64,000 nucleotides of DNA, taken from the NCBI RefSeq assembly GCF_000308635.1, contig NZ_BAGD01000026.1:1-64000 (forward strand), written 5' to 3'. Shown in pieces: positions 17,379-25,430 of the stretch. Source of the stretch: Nocardia otitidiscaviarum NBRC 14405 (GTDB taxonomy: Bacteria; Actinomycetota; Actinomycetes; Mycobacteriales; Mycobacteriaceae). The notes below the pieces were generated by a model that was not told the origin of the DNA, searched no databases, and saw only the letters and a list, made by a program, of their open reading frames with translations. Made by a program: the position numbers and the translations under genes. How positions within the stretch are numbered: position 1 is the first letter of the stretch; every line of letters starts with the position of its first letter.

Positions 17379-20315
17379 GTGGCAACACGAGACCGCGGTG
17401 CAGCGCCGAACTCCAACGCAGCGCCCGACCAGGGGCGCCCCCTGCGTCGTCTCGTGATCGTCGAGTCGCCGACGAAGGCCCGCAAGATCGCCCCCTACCT
17501 CGGTCGCAACTATGTCGTGGAGGCGTCGGTCGGTCACATTCGGGACCTGCCGCGCGGCGCGGCGGATGTGCCCGCCAAATACAAAGGACAGGACTGGGCG
17601 CGCCTGGGCGTCGACGTCAACAACGACTTCGAGCCCATCTATGTGATCAGCCCGGATAAGAAGGCCAAGGTCAGCGAGCTCAAGAGCCTGCTCGCCGACG
17701 CCGACGAGCTCTACCTCGCCACCGACCCCGACCGCGAGGGCGAGGCCATCGCGTGGCATCTGCTGGAAACCCTCAAGCCGAAGGTTCCGGTCCGGCGCAT
17801 GGTGTTCCACGAGATCACCGAGCCCGCCATTCGCGCGGCCGCCGCCGACACCCGGGATCTGGACCAGGATCTGGTCGACGCGCAGGAGACGCGGCGCATC
17901 CTGGACCGCCTCTACGGCTACGAGGTCAGCCCTGTGCTGTGGAAGAAGGTCATGCCGAAACTGTCGGCGGGCCGGGTGCAGTCGGTGGCGACCCGCGTGA
18001 TCGTGCAGCGCGAGCGGGAGCGCATGGCGTTCCGCTCCGCGGAGTACTGGGACATCGCCGCCAAGCTGGACGCCGGCGGCGAGAGCGAGGCCGGGAACCC
18101 CCGGGTATTCGGTGCGCGGCTGGTGAATGTGGACGGGGCGCGGGTGGCGTCCGGTCGCGACTTCGGGCCGGACGGTCTGCTCAAGACCGCCTCCGGCGTG
18201 GTCGTGCTCGACGCCGATCACGCGCGCCGGCTGGCCGAGGGGCTGCAGGGGGTGGACCTGGCGGTCACCTCCGTCGAATCCAAGCCCTACACGCGCAAGC
18301 CCTACGCGCCGTTCATGACCTCGACCCTGCAGCAGGAGGCGGCGCGCAAGCTGCGCTTCGGCTCCGAGCGCACCATGCGGGTGGCGCAGCGGCTGTACGA
18401 GAACGGTTACATCACCTATATGCGTACCGACTCGACGACCTTGTCGGAGTCGGCGATTCACGCGGCGCGGGCGCAGGCCACGCAGTTGTACGGTGCGGAG
18501 TTCGTGAGTCCTACTCCGCGCCAGTACAACCGGAAGGTCAAGAACGCGCAGGAGGCGCACGAGGCCATCCGCCCGTCGGGCGACACCTTCGCCACGCCGG
18601 GGCAGCTGCATTCGCGGCTCGACAATGACGAATTCCGTTTGTACGAACTGATTTGGCAGCGGACCGTGGCCTCGCAGATGGCGGACGCACGCGGTACCAC
18701 GCTGACGGTCCGCATCACCGGTGTCGCGAATACCGGTGAGGAATGCGTGTTTTCGGCGTCGGGCCGCACCATCACCTTCCCGGGCTTCCTGAAGGCGTAT
18801 GTCGAGAGTGTCGACGAGGAGGCGGGCGGTCAGTCCGACGACGCCGAATCGCGGTTGCCCGCGCTGTCCGAGGGGCAGGGCGTCACGGCCGTCGAGCTCA
18901 ACCCCGACGGGCACACCACCAATCCGCCGCCGCGATTCACCGAAGCCTCGCTGATCAAGGCGCTCGAAGAGCTCGGCATCGGTCGCCCGTCGACCTATTC
19001 GTCGATCATCAAGACCATTCTCGATCGCGGGTACGTGTACAAGCGCGGCAGTGCGCTGGTGCCGTCCTGGGTGGCGTTCGCGGTGGTCGGCCTGCTGGAG
19101 GCGTACTTCGGCCGTCTGGTCGATTTCGACTTCACCGCGGCCATGGAGGACGATCTCGACGCCATCGCCGGCGGGCGGGAGCAGCGCGGAAACTGGTTGT
19201 CCAGCTTCTATTTCGGCGGCGATCACGGTGTCGAGGGTTCGGTCGCGCGCAGCGGCGGGCTCAAGAAGATGGTGGGCGAGCAGCTCGACGACATCGACGC
19301 GCGACTGATCAACTCCATCAAGCTGTTCAGTGATGCCGAGGGCCGCGACGTGGTGGTCCGGGTCGGCCGGTACGGGCCGTATCTGGAGCGCATGGTCGCC
19401 AATCCCGATGACCCGCAAGGGGATCCGGTCTCGCAGCGGGCGAATCTGCCCGACGAGCTGCCGCCGGACGAGCTGACCCCCGAGGTCGCGGAGAAGCTGT
19501 TCGCCACTCCGCAGGAGGGCCGCCGCCTCGGCAAGGATCCGGAGACCGGACACGAAATCGTCGCCAAGGAAGGACGTTTCGGGCCGTACGTCACCGAGAT
19601 CCTGCCGGAGCCCGAGGCCGATATCGACACCGGCGGCAAGAAACCCACCAAAAAGGCGGCCGCGCCGAAGCCGCGCACCGGGTCGCTGTTCAAGTCGATG
19701 GATCTGAGCACCATCACCCTCGACGACGCGCTGAAGCTGCTGTCGCTGCCGCGCGTGGTGGGCGTCGATCCGGCTTCCGGCGAGGAGATCACCGCGCAGA
19801 ACGGACGCTACGGGCCGTACCTGAAGAAGGGCACGGATTCGCGGTCGCTGGCGGGTGAGGAGCAGATCTTCACCGTGACGCTGGAGGAGGCGCTGAAGAT
19901 CTACGCCGAGCCCAAGCGGCGCGGCGGGCAGGCGGCGAGTGCGGCACCGCTGCGAGAGCTGGGTGTCGATCCGGCGTCGCAGAAGCCCATGGTGATCAAG
20001 GACGGTCGGTTCGGTCCGTATGTCACCGACGGCGAGACCAATGCCAGCCTGCGCAAGGGCGACGAGGTCGAGTCCATCACCGATGAACGCGCCTCCGAAC
20101 TGCTCGCGGATCGGCGGGCGCGCGGGCCGGTGAAGAAGGCCGCGAAGAAGACGGCCAAGAAGGCCGCGGCGAAGAAGACCACCGCCAAGAAGACCACCGC
20201 GAAGAAGGCCGCGGCCACGACGGGCGAGGGTGCGGCGGCCAAGAAGACGGCCGCGAAGAAGACCGCCGCCAAGAAGGCTCCGGCGAAGAAGGCGACGGCT
20301 GCCACGAAGTCCTGA
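17379..20315 (+). CDS. topA: DNA topoisomerase I
   Basis: Type IA topoisomerase relaxing negative supercoils, 978 residues, counterpart of Rv3646c. The Toprim domain opens RLVIVESPTKARKIAPYLG; the acidic triad region reads YLATDPDREGEAIAWHL; catalytic Tyr347 lies in YITYMRTDST. The long C-terminus has repeated G-x-Y/F-GPY modules instead of zinc fingers and ends in a Lys/Ala-rich tail of about 65 residues with KKTAKK repeats, expected to contact DNA. I chose GTG 17379 (after AGGAAAGG). TATAAA at 17275 could be a -10 element. Confidence 0.96.
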   Translation: MATRDRGAAPNSNAAPDQGRPLRRLVIVESPTKARKIAPYLGRNYVVEASVGHIRDLPRGAADVPAKYKGQDWARLGVDVNNDFEPIYVISPDKKAKVSELKSLLADADELYLATDPDREGEAIAWHLLETLKPKVPVRRMVFHEITEPAIRAAAADTRDLDQDLVDAQETRRILDRLYGYEVSPVLWKKVMPKLSAGRVQSVATRVIVQRERERMAFRSAEYWDIAAKLDAGGESEAGNPRVFGARLVNVDGARVASGRDFGPDGLLKTASGVVVLDADHARRLAEGLQGVDLAVTSVESKPYTRKPYAPFMTSTLQQEAARKLRFGSERTMRVAQRLYENGYITYMRTDSTTLSESAIHAARAQATQLYGAEFVSPTPRQYNRKVKNAQEAHEAIRPSGDTFATPGQLHSRLDNDEFRLYELIWQRTVASQMADARGTTLTVRITGVANTGEECVFSASGRTITFPGFLKAYVESVDEEAGGQSDDAESRLPALSEGQGVTAVELNPDGHTTNPPPRFTEASLIKALEELGIGRPSTYSSIIKTILDRGYVYKRGSALVPSWVAFAVVGLLEAYFGRLVDFDFTAAMEDDLDAIAGGREQRGNWLSSFYFGGDHGVEGSVARSGGLKKMVGEQLDDIDARLINSIKLFSDAEGRDVVVRVGRYGPYLERMVANPDDPQGDPVSQRANLPDELPPDELTPEVAEKLFATPQEGRRLGKDPETGHEIVAKEGRFGPYVTEILPEPEADIDTGGKKPTKKAAAPKPRTGSLFKSMDLSTITLDDALKLLSLPRVVGVDPASGEEITAQNGRYGPYLKKGTDSRSLAGEEQIFTVTLEEALKIYAEPKRRGGQAASAAPLRELGVDPASQKPMVIKDGRFGPYVTDGETNASLRKGDEVESITDERASELLADRRARGPVKKAAKKTAKKAAAKKTTAKKTTAKKAAATTGEGAAAKKTAAKKTAAKKAPAKKATAATKS

Positions 20316-20327
20316 CCGATGCGTCCT

Positions 20328-20348
20328 GACCCCTCGTTTCGGGGGGTT
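20328..20348 (+). terminator. Weak hairpin after topA
   Basis: ACCCC and GGGGT arms around a TCGTTTCGG loop, 14 bases after the topA stop and followed by TCTCGCTG. Short stem; termination is only possible. Confidence 0.35.
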
Positions 20349-20413
20349 CTCGCTGTCGCTGCGTTCCCGTAGCGTGTGAGCACGCCGAAGCGCACCACCG
20401 GAAGGACTCTCGA

Positions 20414-20917
20414 ATGACCGTCGACCGCGAGCGTGAAGACCTCATCGCCAATCTCGCCGAGCAGCGGCGGCTGTTCGGCATCACCCTGCGCGGTATCGAC
20501 GACGACCAGGCGCGGCAGCGCACCACGGTCAGCGAGCTCACCCTGGGCGGGCTGCTACATCACCTCGTCGATACCGAACGGCATTGGGTCACGGTCGCCG
20601 TCGAGCGTGACGAGAACGCGGAATTCGATCTGTCCGACATGGATTCGCGGTATCGGCTGGGGCCGGACGAGACGGTGGCCGGGCTGCTCGCCGAATGGGA
20701 TGTGGTCGCCCAGCGCACCGAGAAGCTGATTCGTGAGGTGGACAGCTTCGACACCCCGATCCCGATTCCGACTGCACCCTGGGCGCCGGAGCGGGAGTAC
20801 TGGCCGGTGCGCAATATCCTGTTCAACATCTTCCGCGAGATCGCCCAGCACAGCGGGCACGCCGACATCATCCGTGAGGCGCTGGACGGGGCGAATACGA
20901 CGTATCAGCGGGTCTGA
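20414..20917 (+). CDS. DinB-fold protein (DUF664 type)
   Basis: Four-helix-bundle DinB/YfiT-like protein of 167 residues. Family histidines are in place: LLHHLVDTERHW near residue 47 and EIAQHSGHADIIRE near residue 146, which together would bind a divalent metal. Members include thiol-S-transferases using mycothiol or bacillithiol; the substrate here is not predictable. It stands alone between topA and holB, where M. tuberculosis has the adenylyl cyclase gene Rv3645. Confidence 0.88.
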   Translation: MTVDREREDLIANLAEQRRLFGITLRGIDDDQARQRTTVSELTLGGLLHHLVDTERHWVTVAVERDENAEFDLSDMDSRYRLGPDETVAGLLAEWDVVAQRTEKLIREVDSFDTPIPIPTAPWAPEREYWPVRNILFNIFREIAQHSGHADIIREALDGANTTYQRV

Positions 20918-20975
20918 CCGCCGTGTGCCGCGATGACGGCGAAGGCTGTCGGCACCAGCCGCTAGGGTGTACGAC

Positions 20976-22187
20976 GTGGCGGGTGTCTTCGATCGACTGG
21001 TGGGCCAGGATGCGGTCGAGTCCGAGCTGACGGCCGCGGCCGTGGCAGCACGGAACGGGACCGGATCGTCCTCGGCCATGACGCACTCCTGGTTGTTCAC
21101 CGGGCCGCCCGGTTCGGGCCGGTCGGTGGCGGCCTTGGCGTTCGCCGCCGCTTTGCAATGCACCGATCCGGAGCGTCCCGGCTGCGGGAGGTGCCATGCC
21201 TGCACCACGACCATGGCCGGAACCCACGGTGACGTGCGGCGTGTGGTGCCGGAGGGCTTGAGTATCGGCACCAAGGAGATGCGCGCGATCGTGCAGGTCG
21301 CCTCGCGGCGGCCGAGTACCGGGCGCTGGCAGGTCGTGGTGGTGGAGGACGCCGACCGCCTGACCGAGGCCGCCGGAAACGTCCTGCTCAAGGTGGTGGA
21401 AGAGCCGCCGGAGCGGACCGTCTTCCTGCTCTGCGCGCCCTCGGTGGATCCGGAGGACATCTCGGTGACGCTGCGTTCGCGCTGCCGCCACGTGCATCTG
21501 GTCACCCCGTCGGTGGACGCCATCGCCCGGGTCCTGGTGGAACGCGACGGGCTCGATGCCAAGACGGCCGGCTGGGCCGCGTCCATCAGCGGCGGTCACG
21601 TGGGCCGGGCACGTCGGCTGGCGACCGACGACGAGGCGCGCAGCCGCCGCAAGCGGGCGCTGGCACTGGTCGGCGCGACCGCACGACCCGGTGCCGCCTA
21701 CGCGGCCGCCGATGCCCTGGTGAAGTCCGCCGACGAGGAAGCCAAGCAAGTCAGCGCCGAACGCGACGGGAAGGAACGCGAGGAACTGGCCACCGCGATG
21801 GGCGCCGGTGGCACCGGCAAAGGCACCGCCTCGGCCACCCGCGGTTCCGCCGGAGCCCTCAAGGACCTGGAACGCCGCCAGAAATCCCGCGCCACCCGCA
21901 CCGGCCGCGACGCCCTCGACCGCGCCCTCATCGACGTCGCCGGCCTCTACCGCGACGCCCTCGCCGTCCGCCTGCGCGCCACCACCCCCGACGCCCAAGG
22001 CGTCGCTCTCACCCACCCCGACATGTCCGACCAGATCCGCGACCTGGCCACCGAGGTCCGCCCCGAGGGCCTACTCCGCTCCATCCAAGCCGTCCTCGAA
22101 TGCCGCGAAGCCCTCGACACCAACGTCAAACCCCGCTTCGCCGTAGCCGCCATGGTCGCCACCCTCATAGCCGCCCGCTCCACCTAG
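20976..22187 (+). CDS. holB: DNA polymerase III, delta-prime subunit
   Basis: Clamp-loader subunit of 403 residues, counterpart of Rv3644c. It begins VAGVFDRLVGQDAVESEL. The P-loop reads GPPGSGRS, with arginine for lysine, fitting the non-hydrolysing delta-prime role. Four cysteines in the CTDPERPGCGRCHACTTT stretch form the zinc module. Sensor motif LRSRCRHVHL is seen. I chose GTG 20976; GTG 20967 adds three residues. A charged linker (residues about 250-300) precedes the C-terminal domain. Confidence 0.92.
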   Translation: MAGVFDRLVGQDAVESELTAAAVAARNGTGSSSAMTHSWLFTGPPGSGRSVAALAFAAALQCTDPERPGCGRCHACTTTMAGTHGDVRRVVPEGLSIGTKEMRAIVQVASRRPSTGRWQVVVVEDADRLTEAAGNVLLKVVEEPPERTVFLLCAPSVDPEDISVTLRSRCRHVHLVTPSVDAIARVLVERDGLDAKTAGWAASISGGHVGRARRLATDDEARSRRKRALALVGATARPGAAYAAADALVKSADEEAKQVSAERDGKEREELATAMGAGGTGKGTASATRGSAGALKDLERRQKSRATRTGRDALDRALIDVAGLYRDALAVRLRATTPDAQGVALTHPDMSDQIRDLATEVRPEGLLRSIQAVLECREALDTNVKPRFAVAAMVATLIAARST

Positions 22188-22250
22188 CCCCCGACCACCG
22201 GTTTTCGCGATCCAGCCGCAAGACGATAGACTCGCACCGCCGAAAGGCAC

Positions 22251-22326
22251 GCCGCCTTAGCTCAGTCGGTAGAGCGCTTCACTCGTAATGAAAAGGTCGG
22301 GGGTTCGATTCCCCCAGGCGGCTCCA
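22251..22326 (+). tRNA. tRNA-Thr (anticodon CGT)
   Basis: Cloverleaf: acceptor GCCGCCT/AGGCGGC, D arm GCTC...GAGC, anticodon loop CTCGTAA (anticodon CGT, threonine ACG codons), T arm GGGGGTTCGATTCCCCC. A T discriminator is followed by an encoded CCA (22324-22326). The outermost anticodon-stem pair is a C-A mismatch. It lies just after holB. Confidence 0.96.
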
Positions 22327-22479
22327 GAACAGCAGGTGGCGAGTAGTTTTCTCTCGCCACCTGCTGGCGTTTCGGGGTTCGAATCCCAACAGAGTCACTC
22401 GACTGTGCTTCTGCCGCTCCGCTCGTGTCAGTGACGAAGCTCGAGCGCAGTGTTGTGTAGGTCACAAACACATCCGTTA

Positions 22480-22506
22480 TGTCACACGGTGCCGGTAGTG
22501 CACCTC
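22480..22506 (+). promoter_or_regulatory. Candidate ECF41-type autoregulated promoter
   Basis: TGTCACA (22480-22486) and CCTC (22503-22506), 16 bases apart, resemble the ECF41 promoter pattern TGTCACA-N16-CGTC. They lie 40 bases before the sigma factor start. A second GGTCACA occurs at 22460-22466. The -10 has one mismatch. Confidence 0.5.
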
Positions 22507-22546
22507 TTCGGTCGCGAACACAATGGAACGACTGAGGAGGTCCACC

Positions 22547-23455
22547 ATGGCACCTGTGCCGCGGCCCGCTGTCGACGATGAGCTGACGGATCGCTTTCTG
22601 GGTTACCGCGAGCTGTTGTTCTCGGTGGTCTACACCATGCTCGGCAGTGTTGCCGACACCGAGGATGTGTTGCAGGAGGTGTGGCTGGCGTGGGCGGCTC
22701 GGCACCGTAGTCCCGATGCCGAGCCGGTCGAGAACCCCCGCGCCTACCTTGTGCGGGTCGCGGCGAACACCGCGCTGGCCCGGCGGGCCGAACTGAACCG
22801 CATGCGTGAGACCTATGTCGGCCAGTGGCTGCCGGAGCCGTTGGTGGCCGGTGTCGACGACGCGAGCATGGGTCTCGAGCGCACGGAGTCGCTGTCGATG
22901 GCGTTGCTGGTGGTGATGGAGACGCTGTCACCCTTGGAACGTGCGGTATTCGTCCTGCACGACGTGTTCGGATTCGGGCATCCGGAGATCGCGCTGATCC
23001 TCGACCGCACCCCGGTCTCTGTCCGGCAGCTGGCCAGCCGCGCGCGCCGCCACGTCCATGCCCGTCGGCCGCGCCGGAAGGCTGAGCCGGAGGTGCACGC
23101 ACGGGTCACCGAGCGGTTCGCTGCCGCGGCTCTGGGCGGTGACCTACCGGCGTTGTTGGAGGTGCTGGCGCCGGAGGTGACGCTGTGGACCGACGGCGGA
23201 GGTAAGGGCCCGGCGACCAGCCTGCAGCCGGTCCGCGGGCGCGACGCGGTCGCCGCACTGTTCGTAGCGGTCGCCGCGACTCTGCCCGCAGGGCTGGACA
23301 TCCGCTACCGCCGGGCCGGGGACGATCCGTGTGCGCTGGTATTCACCGGGGACAGTCCGCTCGCGGTGGTCGTGGTGGACCTCGTGCCCGATGGCGACCG
23401 GATCATCGGCATCTACTCGATCACCAACCCGGACAAGCTGAGCGGCATCCGGTGA
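22547..23455 (+). CDS. ECF41-like (SigJ-like) RNA polymerase sigma factor
   Basis: Sigma-70 family ECF protein of 302 residues. Region 2 (FLGYRELLFSVVYTMLGSVADTEDVLQEVW) and region 4 (LSPLERAVFVLHDVFGFGHPEIALIL) are followed by a C-terminal SnoaL-like domain. That domain carries the two ECF41 signatures: DGGGK near residue 215 and NPDKL six residues from the end. In ECF41 factors this extension replaces an anti-sigma factor. The start at ATG 22547 follows GAGGAGG. The usual COE-type partner gene is absent; the next gene overlaps by 4 bases. Confidence 0.9.
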   Translation: MAPVPRPAVDDELTDRFLGYRELLFSVVYTMLGSVADTEDVLQEVWLAWAARHRSPDAEPVENPRAYLVRVAANTALARRAELNRMRETYVGQWLPEPLVAGVDDASMGLERTESLSMALLVVMETLSPLERAVFVLHDVFGFGHPEIALILDRTPVSVRQLASRARRHVHARRPRRKAEPEVHARVTERFAAAALGGDLPALLEVLAPEVTLWTDGGGKGPATSLQPVRGRDAVAALFVAVAATLPAGLDIRYRRAGDDPCALVFTGDSPLAVVVVDLVPDGDRIIGIYSITNPDKLSGIR

Positions 23456-23877
23456 CCGCCGTGTCGTCCCCGGCCACCGCGCAGCGCACCCCCGCACGGT
23501 GGCCGGTTCATCTGTTGCGCGCCGCGACGACCGGCGTGGCGGTCCTGGTCCTGATGCAGGCCGCATTGGCGGGCAGCTTCCTGTCCGGAGGCTTCGAAGC
23601 GCTGGCCGCGCACGCCCGGAACGGCGGTCTCGCCGGGCTGCTGCTGGTCGTGCAGACGATCGCCGCGATCGTCTGTGCCCGGATGGGACTGGCGAATCGG
23701 CAACCGGTGCTGGCGAGTGTGGTGCAGCTGGTGATCGTGGGCGTGTTGTTTCCGCTGGGCGAGCAGCGGATTCTGGTCGCCCACGTGCCGTTGGCGGTAC
23801 TGCTCACCGTGGGCGTGCTGCAGACCACCTACACCGCCTGGCTGCGGACCCCGATGGAACCGGAAGGATCGCGATGA
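23452..23877 (+). CDS. Four-helix membrane protein coupled to sigma factor
   Basis: Protein of 141 residues with four hydrophobic segments: TTGVAVLVLMQAALAGSFL, GGLAGLLLVVQTIAAIVCA, PVLASVVQLVIVGVLFPLG and VPLAVLLTVGVLQTTY. It resembles small quinol-oxidase-like or DoxX-like membrane proteins in layout, but no family motif was recognised. Its GTG overlaps the sigma stop and its own stop overlaps the next ATG, so all three genes are translationally coupled. It may sense or deliver something for the oxidase; this is inference. Confidence 0.75.
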   Translation: MTAVSSPATAQRTPARWPVHLLRAATTGVAVLVLMQAALAGSFLSGGFEALAAHARNGGLAGLLLVVQTIAAIVCARMGLANRQPVLASVVQLVIVGVLFPLGEQRILVAHVPLAVLLTVGVLQTTYTAWLRTPMEPEGSR

Positions 23878-25427
23878 CGCGGCGGATGACGCGGCGTGGG
23901 TTCCTCGGTACGGCAGCGACGGTCGCCGGTGTGGCCGCAGCCGGCTGGGTCGGCGGCGCCCATCTGCTGGCACCCGGGCGGCCGGAACTCTTCCTGCCGA
24001 GTGAGCTACCGCTACCTCCCCGGTTCCGGTCGCCGCTCCCGATACCCCGGGTGCTCGACCCGGTCCGGCGGGCGGCAGATGCCGATTATTACGAGATCAC
24101 CCAGCGGATCGCCGAACTCGAGATCATCCCCGGGTACCGGACCCCGGCCTGGACTTACGACGGGAGCTTCCCCGGACCGACCATCGTGTCCCGCTCGGGC
24201 CGCCGTACGGTCGTGCGCCATCGCAACGAACTACCCCGGCCCACGGTCGTCCATCTGCACGGCGGGCACACCCCGGCCGACAGCGATGGATACCCGATGG
24301 ACGTGACGGTCCCCGCGGGGCACGAGCGATCCACCGCGCATTCCGGGCATACCGGCTTCCGGTCGGTCGCCCACGGCCACCGCGACTACAGCTATCCGAA
24401 TTCCCAGCGTGCGGCGACGCTGTGGTATCACGATCACGGTCACGGTGCCACCGGGTACATGGTGTGGCACGGGCTGGCAGGCTTTCATCTGGTGCACGAC
24501 GAGGAGGAAGACGCGCTCGGCCTGCCCGGTGGGGAGCACGATATCCCGCTCATGATCACCGACCGTTCCTTCGCCGTCGATGGATCGTTTCGTTACCCGC
24601 TCGCCGACCCGCAGCTGCACACCCACGGTGTGACCGAAACCTACATGAACGGTGTGCTCGGCGATGTCATCCTGGTCAACGGCGCACCCTGGCCCGTAGC
24701 ACGGGTGGAAGCGACCCGATACCGGTTCCGGCTGCTCAACGCCTCCAACGCCCGGCGCTACCGCCTGGAGTTGGACCCGCCGCCACCCGGCGGCGCCGCG
24801 TTGGTGCAGATCGGCAGCGACGGCGGGTTGCTCGCGCGCCCGCTTCCGCGCGACCGTATCGACGCCGCCCCGGCCGAACGGTTCGATATCGTCGTCGACT
24901 TCGCCCGGTACCGTCCGGGCACCCGGGTACGGCTGGTGAACCGGCTCGGCAGCGGTCCGACCGGCGAGATCATGTGTTTCGAGATCTCCGGCCCGGTCCG
25001 TGATTCACCGCCGCTGCCCGTCCGTTTGAGCAGCGACCCCTCGCTGGATCCCCGCCGGGCAGTGACCACCCGGGACTTCCATTTCCAGCTCCGGCCCGAC
25101 CACGGCTGGACCATCAACGGGCGGCCGTACGAAGCGGGGCAGATCTTGGCACGGCCGCGCCTCGGCACCACCGAGATATGGCGTCTGGTGAGCGATTTCC
25201 GCCATCCGGTGCATATCCATCTGGATCCGTTCGTGGTGCTTGCCCGCAACAATCGCGCACCCGGGCCGTTCGATTCCGGATGGAAGGACACCATCGATAT
25301 GAATCCCGCCGAAGCCGTCGAGATCGCCGTCCGATTCACCGACCATCCCGGTACCTACATGCTGCACTGCCACAACCTGGAACACGAGGACATGTCCATG
25401 ATGGCCGATTTGGTCACCGAGGAATGA
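23874..25427 (+). CDS. Tat-exported multicopper oxidase
   Basis: Protein of 517 residues with three cupredoxin-type parts. The N-terminus MTRRMTRRGFLGTAATVAGV is a twin-arginine signal. All copper-binding blocks are present: HLHGGH (near residue 126), WYHDHGHG, HPVHIHLDPF, and HCHNLEHEDM near the end, giving type 1, 2 and 3 sites. The methionine of HEDM is a likely axial ligand of the type 1 copper. The closest known types are bilirubin oxidase/CotA/CueO-like enzymes. Coupled to the sigma factor operon, so expression is probably under its control. Confidence 0.92.
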   Translation: MTRRMTRRGFLGTAATVAGVAAAGWVGGAHLLAPGRPELFLPSELPLPPRFRSPLPIPRVLDPVRRAADADYYEITQRIAELEIIPGYRTPAWTYDGSFPGPTIVSRSGRRTVVRHRNELPRPTVVHLHGGHTPADSDGYPMDVTVPAGHERSTAHSGHTGFRSVAHGHRDYSYPNSQRAATLWYHDHGHGATGYMVWHGLAGFHLVHDEEEDALGLPGGEHDIPLMITDRSFAVDGSFRYPLADPQLHTHGVTETYMNGVLGDVILVNGAPWPVARVEATRYRFRLLNASNARRYRLELDPPPPGGAALVQIGSDGGLLARPLPRDRIDAAPAERFDIVVDFARYRPGTRVRLVNRLGSGPTGEIMCFEISGPVRDSPPLPVRLSSDPSLDPRRAVTTRDFHFQLRPDHGWTINGRPYEAGQILARPRLGTTEIWRLVSDFRHPVHIHLDPFVVLARNNRAPGPFDSGWKDTIDMNPAEAVEIAVRFTDHPGTYMLHCHNLEHEDMSMMADLVTEE

Positions 25428-25430
25428 TCG

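Noticed and set aside
17211..19553. Minus-strand open frame of 780 codons opposite topA
   Set aside because: Composition typical of an antisense shadow; TopA motifs are on the plus strand.
20130..20310. Repetitive AAGAAG-rich DNA at the end of topA considered as a satellite repeat
   Set aside because: It encodes the Lys/Ala-rich tail normal for actinobacterial TopA.
22327..22390. Second tRNA after tRNA-Thr
   Set aside because: The GTTCGAATCC-like stretch near 22377 has no matching acceptor, D or anticodon arms.
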